Below are positions 7,980 through 15,896 of a DNA stretch of 37,929 nucleotides, one piece after another. This DNA is from Ruminococcus sp. (GTDB lineage Bacteria > Bacillota > Clostridia > Oscillospirales > Ruminococcaceae), in assembly GCF_024691275.1 (NCBI RefSeq), contig NZ_JAILNU010000019.1, forward strand, positions 1 to 37,929, read 5' to 3'. The notes beneath the pieces were generated by a model that had not been told where the DNA came from, ran no database searches, and worked only from the letters and a program-made list of their open reading frames with translations. How positions within the stretch are numbered: position 1 is the stretch's first letter; each line of letters starts with the position of its first letter. The position numbers and the translations under genes are program-made.

Positions 7980-8921
7980 GTGTATGCGTTAAATTGTATC
8001 AAAATAGGAACGGCAATAGATCCTGCCTGCGGTACAGCCGGATTTCTCGTTTCCGCCGCTGAATATATCCGCAAGCATTATGAGGATACCATGACCGAAG
8101 AACAGTGGGAAAACTTCGCAACAAAGACCTTTACGGGCTATGATACTGACCAGACAATGCTCCGTATCTCGGCTATGAACCTGATGCTCCATTCTATTAC
8201 CAATCCAGATATTGACTACAAGGACAGCGTTTCAAAGCAGAACAGCGTCAGCGGTAAATATACGGTCTGCCTTGCAAATCCGCCGTTCAAGGGTTCTGTT
8301 GATGCGGAGAGTATCAACGACAACCTGAAAGCTGTCACAAACACGAAAAAGACGGAACTGCTGTTCCTTGCACTGTTCCTGCGTCTGCTGCAAAAAGGCG
8401 GCAGATGTGCTTGTATCGTGCCTGACGGTGTGCTGTTTGGTTCGAGCAAGGCGCACAAGTCTATCCGCAAGGAACTGATCGAAAATCATCAGCTCAAAGC
8501 CGTTATTTCCATGCCCAGCGGTGTTTTCAAGCCCTATGCGGGAGTTTCAACGGCGGTGCTGGTGTTCGTCAAGACCGATGCAGGCGGAACGGATAACGTG
8601 TGGTTCTATGATATGAGGGCGGACGGCTTCTCCCTCGATGACAAGCGTTCGGAGATCGCTGAGAACGATATTCCCGATATTATCGCCCGATTCCACAACC
8701 CCGATGGTGAGCGTGACAGGGAGCGCACAGAGCAGAGCTTTTTCGTGCCAAAGCAGGAGATCGTGGACAACGACTATGACCTGTCAATCAACAAGTACAA
8801 AAAGACCGAATATGTGGCGGTGGAATATCCTCCCACAAGTGAGATCATGGCAGACCTTGACGGGCTTTATAAGGAACTCGGTGGTGTGCTGTCGGAGTTG
8901 GGAGGATTGCTGAATGGCTAA
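7980..8921 (+). pseudogene. hsdM: type I restriction-modification DNA methylase, 5'-truncated
   Basis: About 306 residues of HsdM, the adenine methyltransferase subunit of type I R-M systems. The SAM-binding motif I DPACGTAGFL is present close to the start, motif IV is LANPPFKGS, and the C-terminal helical region is intact. The family is normally about 480-550 residues, so the whole N-terminal helical domain and the usual lead-in to motif I are missing. Homology starts at about 8003, exactly after the inverted repeat. The open frame extends eight codons into non-homologous sequence with a GTG but no ribosome-binding site. Its stop overlaps the hsdS start by eight bases, as in an intact hsdM-hsdS operon. 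No hsdR is in the window. Without its N-terminus a functional methylase is unlikely. Confidence 0.88.
7982..8002. repeat. left copy of an inverted repeat bounding the rearranged segment
   Basis: The 16-mer CGTTAAATTGTATCAA (7987-8002) is found in reverse orientation at 14499-14514. With five more bases on the outer side, 20 of 21 positions match. The hsdM homology begins directly after this copy. Confidence 0.8.
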
Positions 8922-10020
8922 GTTATCAGAAATATGCACTATAAATATGGGGCAATCGCCCGAATCAACAACATACAACGAAAACGGAGAGGGATTACCT
9001 TTTTTTCAAGGCAAAGCTGATTTTGGTAAAATCCATCCCAATGTTAGAGTTTGGTGTAACGCTCCAAAAAAGATAGCTCATAAAAATGATATTTTGATTT
9101 CAGTAAGAGCGCCCATTGGAGCATTAAATGTTGCTGATTCCGATTGTTGTATCGGTCGAGGTCTTGCTTCTCTTTCTGTCAATAACAGTGTTAGTGTTGC
9201 AGAATATATTTGGTACGCATTAGAGAGTAAGGTTGATTATTTAATTTCAATGGGGACAGGCAGCACATTTAAGGCGATAGGAAAGAATATTCTGTTTGAT
9301 TTAGATATTCCTCTCCCTCCCCTCGAAATCCAGTACCAAATCGCCGACAACCTCGACAAAGTAACCCAAACCATCAACCTCTGCAACGCTATCCTTGAAA
9401 AGCTTGATCTGCTTGTCAAATCACGGTTTGTGGAGATGTTCTATAATACTGATGATAAGCGTACCATAGCGGATATATGCTCAATCATTACGGACGGTAC
9501 GCACCAGCCGCCGAAATTCACACAAGACGGGATACCGTTCCTATTTGTATCAAACATTGTAACAAATGAAATTACCTATAATGCGGAGAAATTCATATCA
9601 GAAGAAACCTATGATGAACTTTACAAGCGTACTCCTATTGAAATAGGCGATATTGTGTTATCAACCGTTGGCTCTTACGGTCACCCTGCGGTAGTAAAAA
9701 CAAATAAAAAATTCTTGTTTCAGCGTCATATAGCCTATCTGAAACCTATTTCAAGTGTTGTAAACTCGATTTATCTGCATAGTGCTATTCTTTCTAACGA
9801 TGCACAAAGGCAGATTGAGGAAAGAGTAAAGGGTATCGCTCAAAAAACTCTGAACTTGTCGGAGATAAGGAAAATAACCGTTCCTATCCCTCCGCTTGCC
9901 CTACAAGAGCAATTTGCCGCCTTTGTAGAGCAGACCGACAAATCGAAATTGGCAGTCAAGCAGGTGCTTGAAAAGGCTGAAACGCTGAAAAAGGCACTGA
10001 TGCAGGAGTATTTTGGGTGA
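8914..10020 (+). CDS. hsdS: type I restriction-modification specificity subunit, complete
   Basis: Predicted 368 residues with the two-half HsdS layout. Target recognition domain 1 is about 1-130, and the central conserved helix about 140-175 (IPLPPLEIQYQIADNLDKV ... LLVKSRFVEMF). Domain 2 is about 176-315 and the distal conserved helix about 320-368 (IPIPPLALQEQFAAFVEQ). HsdS chooses the split DNA site that HsdM and HsdR act on. It is translationally coupled to hsdM (ATG inside the hsdM end). The central helix carries a 29-bp direct repeat shared with the second, truncated hsdS. With hsdM broken and hsdR absent here, it could only work with subunits encoded elsewhere. Confidence 0.93.
   Translation: MAKLSEICTINMGQSPESTTYNENGEGLPFFQGKADFGKIHPNVRVWCNAPKKIAHKNDILISVRAPIGALNVADSDCCIGRGLASLSVNNSVSVAEYIWYALESKVDYLISMGTGSTFKAIGKNILFDLDIPLPPLEIQYQIADNLDKVTQTINLCNAILEKLDLLVKSRFVEMFYNTDDKRTIADICSIITDGTHQPPKFTQDGIPFLFVSNIVTNEITYNAEKFISEETYDELYKRTPIEIGDIVLSTVGSYGHPAVVKTNKKFLFQRHIAYLKPISSVVNSIYLHSAILSNDAQRQIEERVKGIAQKTLNLSEIRKITVPIPPLALQEQFAAFVEQTDKSKLAVKQVLEKAETLKKALMQEYFG
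9412..9440 (+). repeat. direct repeat copy 1 in hsdS central helix
   Basis: 29-base sequence ending TCACGGTTTGTGGAGATGTT; 28 of 29 bases match 12126-12154 in the second hsdS, in the same orientation. A partial copy (TTTCAAATCACGGTCTGTC) is at 11604-11622, just after the recombinase gene. Confidence 0.85.
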
Positions 10021-10024
10021 TGAT

Positions 10025-10558
10025 ATGGCGAAAGCAAAGAAGTATTATAAAAAGTATGATAAAAGTTACCCAATAACAGATAAAAAATTCCAGAAGATAC
10101 TTGCTTTCTTCTTATTTGAGTGTCCGACACCAGGAACAAGTCAACGTGCTAAGGACTTTTCTCAACTTGGCTGGAGTGGTAGCCCACAGTTCTCAAACTT
10201 GAAAAAGAGGCTTATTGGCTCTGCGTCATCGAGTCTCCGCTCAAACTATTATCCTTGTAAGAAAGATGATTTACCTGAGAAATTCAGAATCGTTGAAAGT
10301 GTTTCTCCTGTTGACGAATACTGCGTTTTCCTTAAAAATGGTGAAAAAACAGTAATGCACTCCCTGTTCTCTGCGATACGAAATGCATTTGCACATGGTA
10401 GCTTTGCGGTGCAGTCATTTAATGACAATGGCTCAAAGGTCAAAGTATATTTCTTCTGTAACTATCATGATTATCTAAAAGCAGAGATAATATTGCAGGA
10501 ATCAACCCTTTTGAAGTGGATTGAAATAGTTAAGTCGGGCTATGATCCTACGAAATAA
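10025..10558 (+). CDS. small protein with HEPN-like Rx4H motif
   Basis: Predicted 177 residues with a Lys/Tyr-rich start (MAKAKKYYKKYDKSYP). The clearest feature is SAIRNAFAHGSF (116-127): Arg119-x4-His124 with an adjacent Asn, the form of the HEPN ribonuclease motif (R-N-x3-H, often followed by G). HEPN proteins are common toxins and abortive-infection RNases in defence islands. I do not recognise the exact family, so the RNase role is inference. It starts 5 bases after hsdS and lies before the recombinase gene, all in one direction. The ATG at 10025 follows GGGTGA; an in-frame TTG at 10013 is possible. Confidence 0.55.
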   Translation: MAKAKKYYKKYDKSYPITDKKFQKILAFFLFECPTPGTSQRAKDFSQLGWSGSPQFSNLKKRLIGSASSSLRSNYYPCKKDDLPEKFRIVESVSPVDEYCVFLKNGEKTVMHSLFSAIRNAFAHGSFAVQSFNDNGSKVKVYFFCNYHDYLKAEIILQESTLLKWIEIVKSGYDPTK

Positions 10559-10577
10559 TAGTTTGGATGCAGGGACG

Positions 10578-10609
10578 TTGGTACACTAAAATCAAATGAG
10601 GTGTACCAA
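10578..10609 (+). promoter_or_regulatory. inverted repeat enclosing the recombinase ribosome-binding site
   Basis: TTGGTACAC (10578-10586) and GTGTACCAA (10601-10609) are a perfect 9-bp inverted repeat with a 14-base spacer. The right arm contains part of the GAGGTG site (10599-10604) and ends at the base before the ATG at 10610. As RNA it would hide the ribosome-binding site; as DNA it could be a recombinase or repressor site. Confidence 0.6.
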
Positions 10610-11602
10610 ATGAAAGAACAAATTATACTTAACATTACACAGGAAATGCTCCCTTACCTCGATAACGCCCAGCTTTTACAGCTCCAAAAGGTATTGGAGC
10701 GCAACCTGTGGAATGTGGAAATCACGGAAAACAGCGATAAAGCAGATACGCCCGAATTGGGTAACGGAGAGCTGCTGACCGCTTTTATAAATGCTAAGAG
10801 GATTGAGGGGTGCAGCGAAAAAACGCTGAAATACTATCAATCCACTATCAACAAGATGCTTTCCGACACCGACAAGCATATCACGCATATTACGACTGAC
10901 GATCTGAGGGAGTACCTTGCGGAGTATCAGAAAGATAATGCTTGCAGTAAGGGCAATATCGACAATATCCGCCGTATCCTGTCGAGCTTCTTTTCATGGC
11001 TTGAGGACGAGGACTATATCCTGAAAAGTCCCGTTCGGCGGATACATAAGATAAAGTCGGCTAAGACTGTCAAGGAAACCTATACCGATGAAGCGTTGGA
11101 GCGTATGCGTGATAACTGTGAAAATCTGCGTGATCTCGCTATTATTGATATGCTTGCTTCAACTGGTATGCGTGTCGGTGAGCTTGTCGGGCTGAACAGA
11201 GCCGATGTTGATTTTGAGAGCAGAGAGTGCATTGTTTTCGGCAAGGGCAGCAAGGAACGCCCTGTCTATTTCGATGCTCGGACAAAGATACACCTGAAAA
11301 ACTACCTTGATTCGAGAACGGACGATGATCCTGCCTTGTTCGTGTCACTCCTGAAACCGCATTGCCGCCTTAAAATCAGCGGTGTGGAGATCAGGCTTCG
11401 GGAATTGGGGCGAAAACTCGGCATTACAAAGGTTCACCCTCACAAGTTCAGGCGCACCCTCGCTACAAGGGCTATTGACAAGGGAATGCCCATAGAACAA
11501 GTGCAGAAACTCCTCGGTCATAGTAAAATCGACACCACGATGCAGTATGCTATGGTCGATCAGAACAATGTAAAGCTGAGTCACCGAAAATATATCGGAT
11601 AG
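10610..11602 (+). CDS. tyrosine recombinase (XerC/D-like) within the hsdS locus
   Basis: Predicted 330 residues. A SAM-like N-terminal DNA-binding domain (about 50-140) is followed by a catalytic domain (about 160-325). All active-site residues are visible: R188 (STGMRVGEL), K215 (GSKERPV), H278-x2-R281 (HKFRRTLA), H304 (LLGHSKI) and Tyr313 (TMQYAMV). Recombinases of this size next to hsdS genes commonly shuffle specificity domains by inversion or exchange, giving phase variation of DNA methylation. Here it sits between a full and a truncated hsdS that share direct repeats. The ATG at 10610 is preferred over the upstream GTG (10601) because of GAGGTG six bases before it. Confidence 0.93.
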   Translation: MKEQIILNITQEMLPYLDNAQLLQLQKVLERNLWNVEITENSDKADTPELGNGELLTAFINAKRIEGCSEKTLKYYQSTINKMLSDTDKHITHITTDDLREYLAEYQKDNACSKGNIDNIRRILSSFFSWLEDEDYILKSPVRRIHKIKSAKTVKETYTDEALERMRDNCENLRDLAIIDMLASTGMRVGELVGLNRADVDFESRECIVFGKGSKERPVYFDARTKIHLKNYLDSRTDDDPALFVSLLKPHCRLKISGVEIRLRELGRKLGITKVHPHKFRRTLATRAIDKGMPIEQVQKLLGHSKIDTTMQYAMVDQNNVKLSHRKYIG

Positions 11603-11657
11603 ATTTCAAATCACGGTCTGTCGGGCGGTTGCTGTTGACCTCTGAGGAGGTGGCAGC

Positions 11658-12473
11658 ATGAAGAAGTATGTGACACTCGGAGAGGTCTGCACTAAGGGCA
11701 GTTCCAATATAGCACAAAAGGACATAGAGCAGAATAATGGCTCTTATGGTATCTACGGCGCAAGTGGGTATATCAAAGATGTTGACTTTTATCATCAGGA
11801 TAAGCCCTATATTGCTGTGGTTAAGGACGGTGCAGGAATAGGAAGAACAATGCTCCTGCCTGAAAAAACCTCTATTATTGGCACGATGCAGTATCTTATT
11901 CCAAATGATGATGTTTGCGTAGAATATCTATACTATGCGGTTACATATATGAACCTTGCTAAGTATTTTTCAGGCGCTACCATTCCCCATATCTACTTTA
12001 AGGACTACCAAAAAGAGAAACTGCCACTTCTAACGATAGAGGAACAGCGTAAAATAGCCGATAATTTACGCCAAATTGATAGGCTGATTGAGCTATGCAG
12101 CGGTATCTTGCAAAAACTTGATGTACTTGTCAAGTCACGGTTTGTGGAGATGTTTTGTGGAACAAGCGACTGGAAATATGTACATATTCAGGATATATGC
12201 ACTGATATGAGAACAGGACCGTTTGGAAGCGCATTGCATCATGATGAATTCGTAGATAGTGGCGTATTTGTTCTCGGTATTGACAATGCCGTAGAGAATG
12301 AGTTTTCATATAACAGAATGAGGTATATCACAGAAGCAAAATATCAGCAACTAAAAAGATACACTGTAAAACCTCTTGATGTTATCATTACCATTATGGG
12401 AACAGTAGGTAGATCTGCTGTCATTCCAATAGACATTCCTCTTGCTATAACACCATCAAAAGAAGCTGGTTGA
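11658..12473 (+). pseudogene. hsdS: second hsdS, truncated in its second recognition domain
   Basis: It starts with GAGGAGGTGGCAGC before ATG and reads as HsdS: recognition domain 1 (about 1-125), central helix with LTIEEQRKIADNLRQIDRL and VLVKSRFVEMF (about 125-163), then the first 100 residues of domain 2. Homology stops at GRSAVIPIDIPLAI (about 12449). The last residues (TPSKEAG) are the antisense of the neighbouring surface-protein gene. About 90-100 residues, including the distal helix, are missing. In a shufflon-type locus it could serve as a silent donor of recognition domains for the intact hsdS. Confidence 0.88.
12126..12154 (+). repeat. direct repeat copy 2 in truncated hsdS
   Basis: 28 of 29 bases match 9412-9440, same strand. 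Recombination between the copies would exchange the second recognition domains and excise the intervening HEPN-like and recombinase genes. Confidence 0.85.
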
Positions 12474-14353
12474 TATTCGCCGTTTATCAATTCCTGTATC
12501 TCAAACTGATATATCTGACCGCCTGTTGTCTGCTTGTCATAATCAGTTGAGTAGTGTCCTTTGTAATCTACATTTTTGACTACTGACAAAGGCTTGACTG
12601 TAGGCAGGTTCATATCTATGGCAAGGTTTGAATAACAGCCGCCGCGCTCAAGATAGAACATTTTGATAGTATGTTTTGCACCCTTAGCAGAATTCCATGT
12701 TTTTCCTGCTGATCCAAAAATATCCCCTAACTTCTTTGTTATCCACTTATTTCCTGCTGTGTTCCAACCGTCAGGAAGTACATAATCAGGAACTAAGGTG
12801 CTATTACCGAGATAAGGATATTGTTCAAGTATCTCTGATTTTGTCTTGCTGTCAGGATTGTCTGTAGCATTATCCTGCACCCATACAAATTCGTTTGTGA
12901 AATCTATGATTCCTTCCGCAGGTTCATGTATTCCACCTATATCAAGCACAAGAACATCATCAACGAATACCCACATATCATCATCACCGCTGTACTTGAA
13001 AACTATAGGGTCTTCGCCTCGTGTAGCCTCTCGCTCCTCATTTTTGAACTCGGCTTCCATTTTCATGCCGAAGTGATGATTGAAACCGTTACCGTTGTAG
13101 TTAGGGTCACGCCATGCCGGATTATATTCGTTGAACGGGAAGAAACCTATTCCCATTTCATATCCGTTTTTGCTTCCATACGTTTCATCGGTAAGGTAAT
13201 TCGTATCACCTGCTCTGTGGTGATCGTCGTTTATGATATGATACGTACCGTCATACAGGGTAAAATTGCTTGTTGACTTATCAAAGTAAGCATAGTTCTC
13301 ATTACTGTTATACACAAGATGAGTTGCAGTGTTTCCTTGATTCGTGTATGTTCGCTCTTTCAACAGGTAATTGACATTCTGATAAACCTTCTTGTAACTA
13401 TATTCAGTATCATTAAAGAGATAATCAAGACTGTTACCTGAACTGCTTATCGTAGGATAGCCGCTTGTAAGAGTATTATTAACTATTCCCTGTATAGGAC
13501 GGTTTCCTGACTTCTGAGCCGCATATCTGCTATTGGTATTGTAATCACCCGAATAGTTATTTTTATCAGGATTTTGCCTTACATAAATATTATGTGACTG
13601 ATCATCATCATCATCACTTGATGTACCGGTAAATGCAGGTGTACCATAAGCAAAGAACAATATGTCATCACCGGCATTTCTGCCTGCATTAACACCAACA
13701 TATTTTATGTTGTCATGTACCCAGCTGCTTCCATTCCATGATATATCATAGTTGTTCTGAGAAGCTTCAAGAGCATCATCTGATTCATAATAGTCAAACA
13801 GTGTGAACTTGATGCCTCTTGCGATATTATCGACAGGATCCGGATACAGCGCAGGAGTTGTCATATCGTTTATACGATCTTCATCGTCAAGAGCTGTTCT
13901 CATCTCGTCCCCAAGCTGAATATCGGGTATAGTTCCGACATCGAAACTTTCCATATTCTCCTCTTCTTCGGGGGCATCGAGCACGACAACATTGCTCTCG
14001 TAATCGTTGGGATCGTACTGTGGGAGCTCCTCGTCAGTATAGCACGAGGCAGTATGTATATGCTGTTCCATGCCGCAGGTAAGGACTCTCTGATAACATT
14101 CGGGAGTATGAGTATGATCCTCGTTTTCCTCAAGTCCGCAGACAAGAACGTCCTCATAGCACTCATCAGTGTGGATATGCTCCTCCATGCCGCATATGGG
14201 CTCATTTACCATGGTTATACCCGTATCACGAAGCACCCAGAGGACACTTGCTGATACGAAAGTTGATAACACAAGCAGCAGCGAGAACATACGCCGTCGC
14301 TTGACGCTGTTTTTATGAAGTATCTCATAAAAAACATCAATATAGACTTTCAT
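12344..14353 (-). pseudogene. surface/pilin-like protein with fibro-slime domain, 3'-truncated
   Basis: 669-codon frame, of which about 1-634 is genuine. A cytoplasmic stretch with KRRR (18-21) and a membrane/signal helix (about 22-41) come first. Three Cys-His repeats of the form CG[LM]E...H-x-H-T-x2-CY (53-105) follow, then an acidic stalk. A fibro-slime/PA14-like domain follows (about 425-585; FKYSGDDDMWVFVDDVLVLD at 451-470). The start of a Cna-B-like domain (VKNVDYKGHYSTDYDKQTTG) ends abruptly at FDGV. From about 12450 to the stop the frame is antisense hsdS. A full protein would carry more Cna-B repeats and a sorting signal. AAAGGGGG lies before the ATG, and a signal peptidase remnant lies directly upstream, as in pilus operons. 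Confidence 0.85.
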
Positions 14354-14380
14354 CTATATCGTGTCCCCCTTTCGAGATAA

Positions 14381-14494
14381 TTAGAACGGCCAGACTTTAA
14401 GTATCACATGACCTATTATCTGGTCACTTCCCACACAGCCAATAGCGATGCTCCTGCTGTCCACAGAAGACTCACGCTGATCTGTTGCCAGTGC
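14381..14494 (-). pseudogene. C-terminal remnant of a type I signal peptidase
   Basis: The last 37 codons plus stop read ALATDQRESSVDSRSIAIGC, then VGSDQIIGHVILKVWPF. This matches the end of S26-family signal peptidases, where (GD)NR-x-S-x-DSR is a conserved box and the protein ends near IIG-x-V-x-x-x-WPF. An in-frame TAA lies directly before the first codon, and homology stops next to the inverted repeat at 14499-14519. It is 27 bases upstream of the surface-protein gene, fitting a signal peptidase-pilin operon whose 5' part was cut off. Confidence 0.75.
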
Positions 14495-14498
14495 TTAA

Positions 14499-14519
14499 TT
14501 GATACAATTTAACGAATAC
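14499..14519. repeat. right copy of the inverted repeat bounding the rearranged segment
   Basis: TTGATACAATTTAACG (14499-14514) is the reverse complement of 7987-8002; 20 of 21 positions match over the longer stretch. It lies four bases beyond the end of the signal-peptidase remnant. Confidence 0.8.
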
Positions 14520-14770
14520 TATCATTCCGAGCCGCCCTTACGAAAAAACGAGCCCCCGATACCAAAAACCGAGCCTCCCAATGAAAAACGAGCCCCCTCC
14601 GAGCTGCTGTCCGTGGGTGAAGGACAGCCTGAAATAACGTTACGGTTATGCTGTAGATGTCAGTTTCACCCCGACTGCTCACACGGCATCGGAACACATC
14701 TATGCACATGAATTTTACGCATCGTCTTTCACACGGAGTCCCTTTGAAAGCCACCTTCAAAACAAAGAAA
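14515..14770 (+). other. gene-poor stretch with a short KxEPP repeat frame
   Basis: No confident gene. On the plus strand one frame reads SEPPLRKNEPPIPKTEPPNE (14527-14586), three imperfect copies of a K-x-EPP unit, and stays open to a stop at 14711. It may be the end of a gene broken at the inverted repeat. I do not recognise it. Confidence 0.3.
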
Positions 14771-14774
14771 TTGC

Positions 14775-14803
14775 TTGACACTTTGGGCTTTTCATAGTAT
14801 AAT
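14775..14803 (+). promoter_or_regulatory. sigma-70-type promoter of the Rpn-family gene
   Basis: TTGACA (14775-14780), a 17-base spacer and TATAAT (14798-14803), about 65 bases before the gene. Confidence 0.88.
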
Positions 14804-14871
14804 AAAAGTGAAAAGAGACCGCCTGTTAATGGCATACAAAAGGTATAATTCCGGAAAGGAGTGTGGTTACA

Positions 14872-15753
14872 GTGGCAAAAAAGAAACGGGAAATTATCCC
14901 GGTTACAAATGATGTAATGTTCAAGGCGCTGTTTGTAAACGATGACAGGGACTATGCACTTTTGAGAAGTTTTCTTTCGGCAGCATTGAAGATACCGAAA
15001 AACGAAATTGTGGATATTCTGATCAAGAATCCTGAGCTTGTTCCACTTGCATATGAGGGGAAAATGACCCGGCTCGATATTCTGCTGACAACCAGTAAGC
15101 ATACCATCAATGTGGAAATGCAGGTTGCAAGCGAGGAATACTACAAGGAGCGTTCACTGCTTTACTGTGCGAGAATGTATCACGATGAATTGCATGAAGG
15201 CGAAGACTACGGAAAGCTTCAGCCGTGCATCGGTATCCACATTCTGAATTTCACCTTGTTTCCCGCTTGTCCGGAATATCATTCTTCTTTCTCTATGAGA
15301 GAGGATAACCGTCACGAACAGTTGACGGACAAAATGCAGCTTCATTATCTTGAACTTCCCAAAGTCCTCAAAGTCAGCGATAAGAATAAGCCTGATGAAA
15401 ATGATGAGCTGCGGCTTTGGATGCAGCTTTTCAAGGCGAAAACGGAGGAGGAGTTGGATTTGTTAAATGCGACAAATGTAACAGCAATCCAGCAGGGCGT
15501 AAAAGCTGTACGCACTCTGAGCGAAGACGAAAAGATCCGCGAATATGTAAGACAGCGTGAAAAGGCTATCCAGGACTACTACTCGGATATGGCTGTGGCT
15601 GAATCGAGAGGTAAAGCTGAAGGCAAAGCTGAAGAAAAAACAAACCTTGCAATTGCTCTCTTAAAGAGGGGCAAAGATACCATCGAGGACATCTCACTTC
15701 TCACGGGTCTTTCAATTGAAGAAATAAAAATTCTCGCTAACCAGTGTTCCTGA
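14872..15753 (+). CDS. Rpn/PD-(D/E)XK nuclease family transposase-like protein
   Basis: Predicted 293 residues. The N-terminal block (IIPVTNDVMFKALFVNDDRD) and LDILLTTSKHTINVEMQ are typical of the Rpn / PDDEXK-2 family. The Asp and E-x-Q there are the probable nuclease residues. The C-terminal third is charged and helical (AVAESRGKAEGKAEEKTN), followed by a short helix-turn-helix-like tail (DISLLTGLSIEEIKILANQ). Members are recombination-promoting nucleases or are annotated as transposases, often in many copies per Clostridia genome. AAGGAG is ten bases before the GTG at 14872; the in-frame GTG at 14863 is too close to it. Monocistronic with its own promoter. It borders the phage-like element. 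Confidence 0.85.
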   Translation: MAKKKREIIPVTNDVMFKALFVNDDRDYALLRSFLSAALKIPKNEIVDILIKNPELVPLAYEGKMTRLDILLTTSKHTINVEMQVASEEYYKERSLLYCARMYHDELHEGEDYGKLQPCIGIHILNFTLFPACPEYHSSFSMREDNRHEQLTDKMQLHYLELPKVLKVSDKNKPDENDELRLWMQLFKAKTEEELDLLNATNVTAIQQGVKAVRTLSEDEKIREYVRQREKAIQDYYSDMAVAESRGKAEGKAEEKTNLAIALLKRGKDTIEDISLLTGLSIEEIKILANQCS

Positions 15754-15762
15754 TTGCCAGAC

Positions 15763-15774
15763 ACACATATGTGT
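15763..15774. repeat. 12-bp palindrome ACACATATGTGT
   Basis: A perfect palindrome in the gap between the Rpn gene and the serine-recombinase terminator, near the expected left end of the integrated element. It could be part of an attachment site; no matching right copy was found. Confidence 0.3.
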
Positions 15775-15814
15775 TACCGTAATGAGCCCTAACCTCATCT
15801 AAACCGCCATATAA

Positions 15815-15855
15815 ACAAAAAAACGGGAGTGCAAGCAAATACCTGCACTCCCGTA
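15815..15855 (-). terminator. terminator of the serine-recombinase operon
   Basis: ACGGGAGTGCA/TGCACTCCCGT, a perfect 11-bp stem with a ten-base loop, followed on the minus strand by TTTTTTTG. It lies 42 bases past the last recombinase stop. Confidence 0.9.
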
Positions 15856-15896
15856 AAACGTAATATCATAATGCCCTACTAAGCATTCATATGCTC

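Noticed and set aside
8914..12473. Classic invertible hsdS pair with inverted repeats
   Set aside because: I looked for inverted copies of the shared hsdS segment and found only direct ones; the only inverted repeat pair lies outside, at 7982 and 14499.
14499..14711. 70-residue plus-strand protein with K-x-EPP repeats as a complete gene
   Set aside because: It starts at a TTG inside the inverted repeat with no ribosome-binding site; at most the broken end of another gene.
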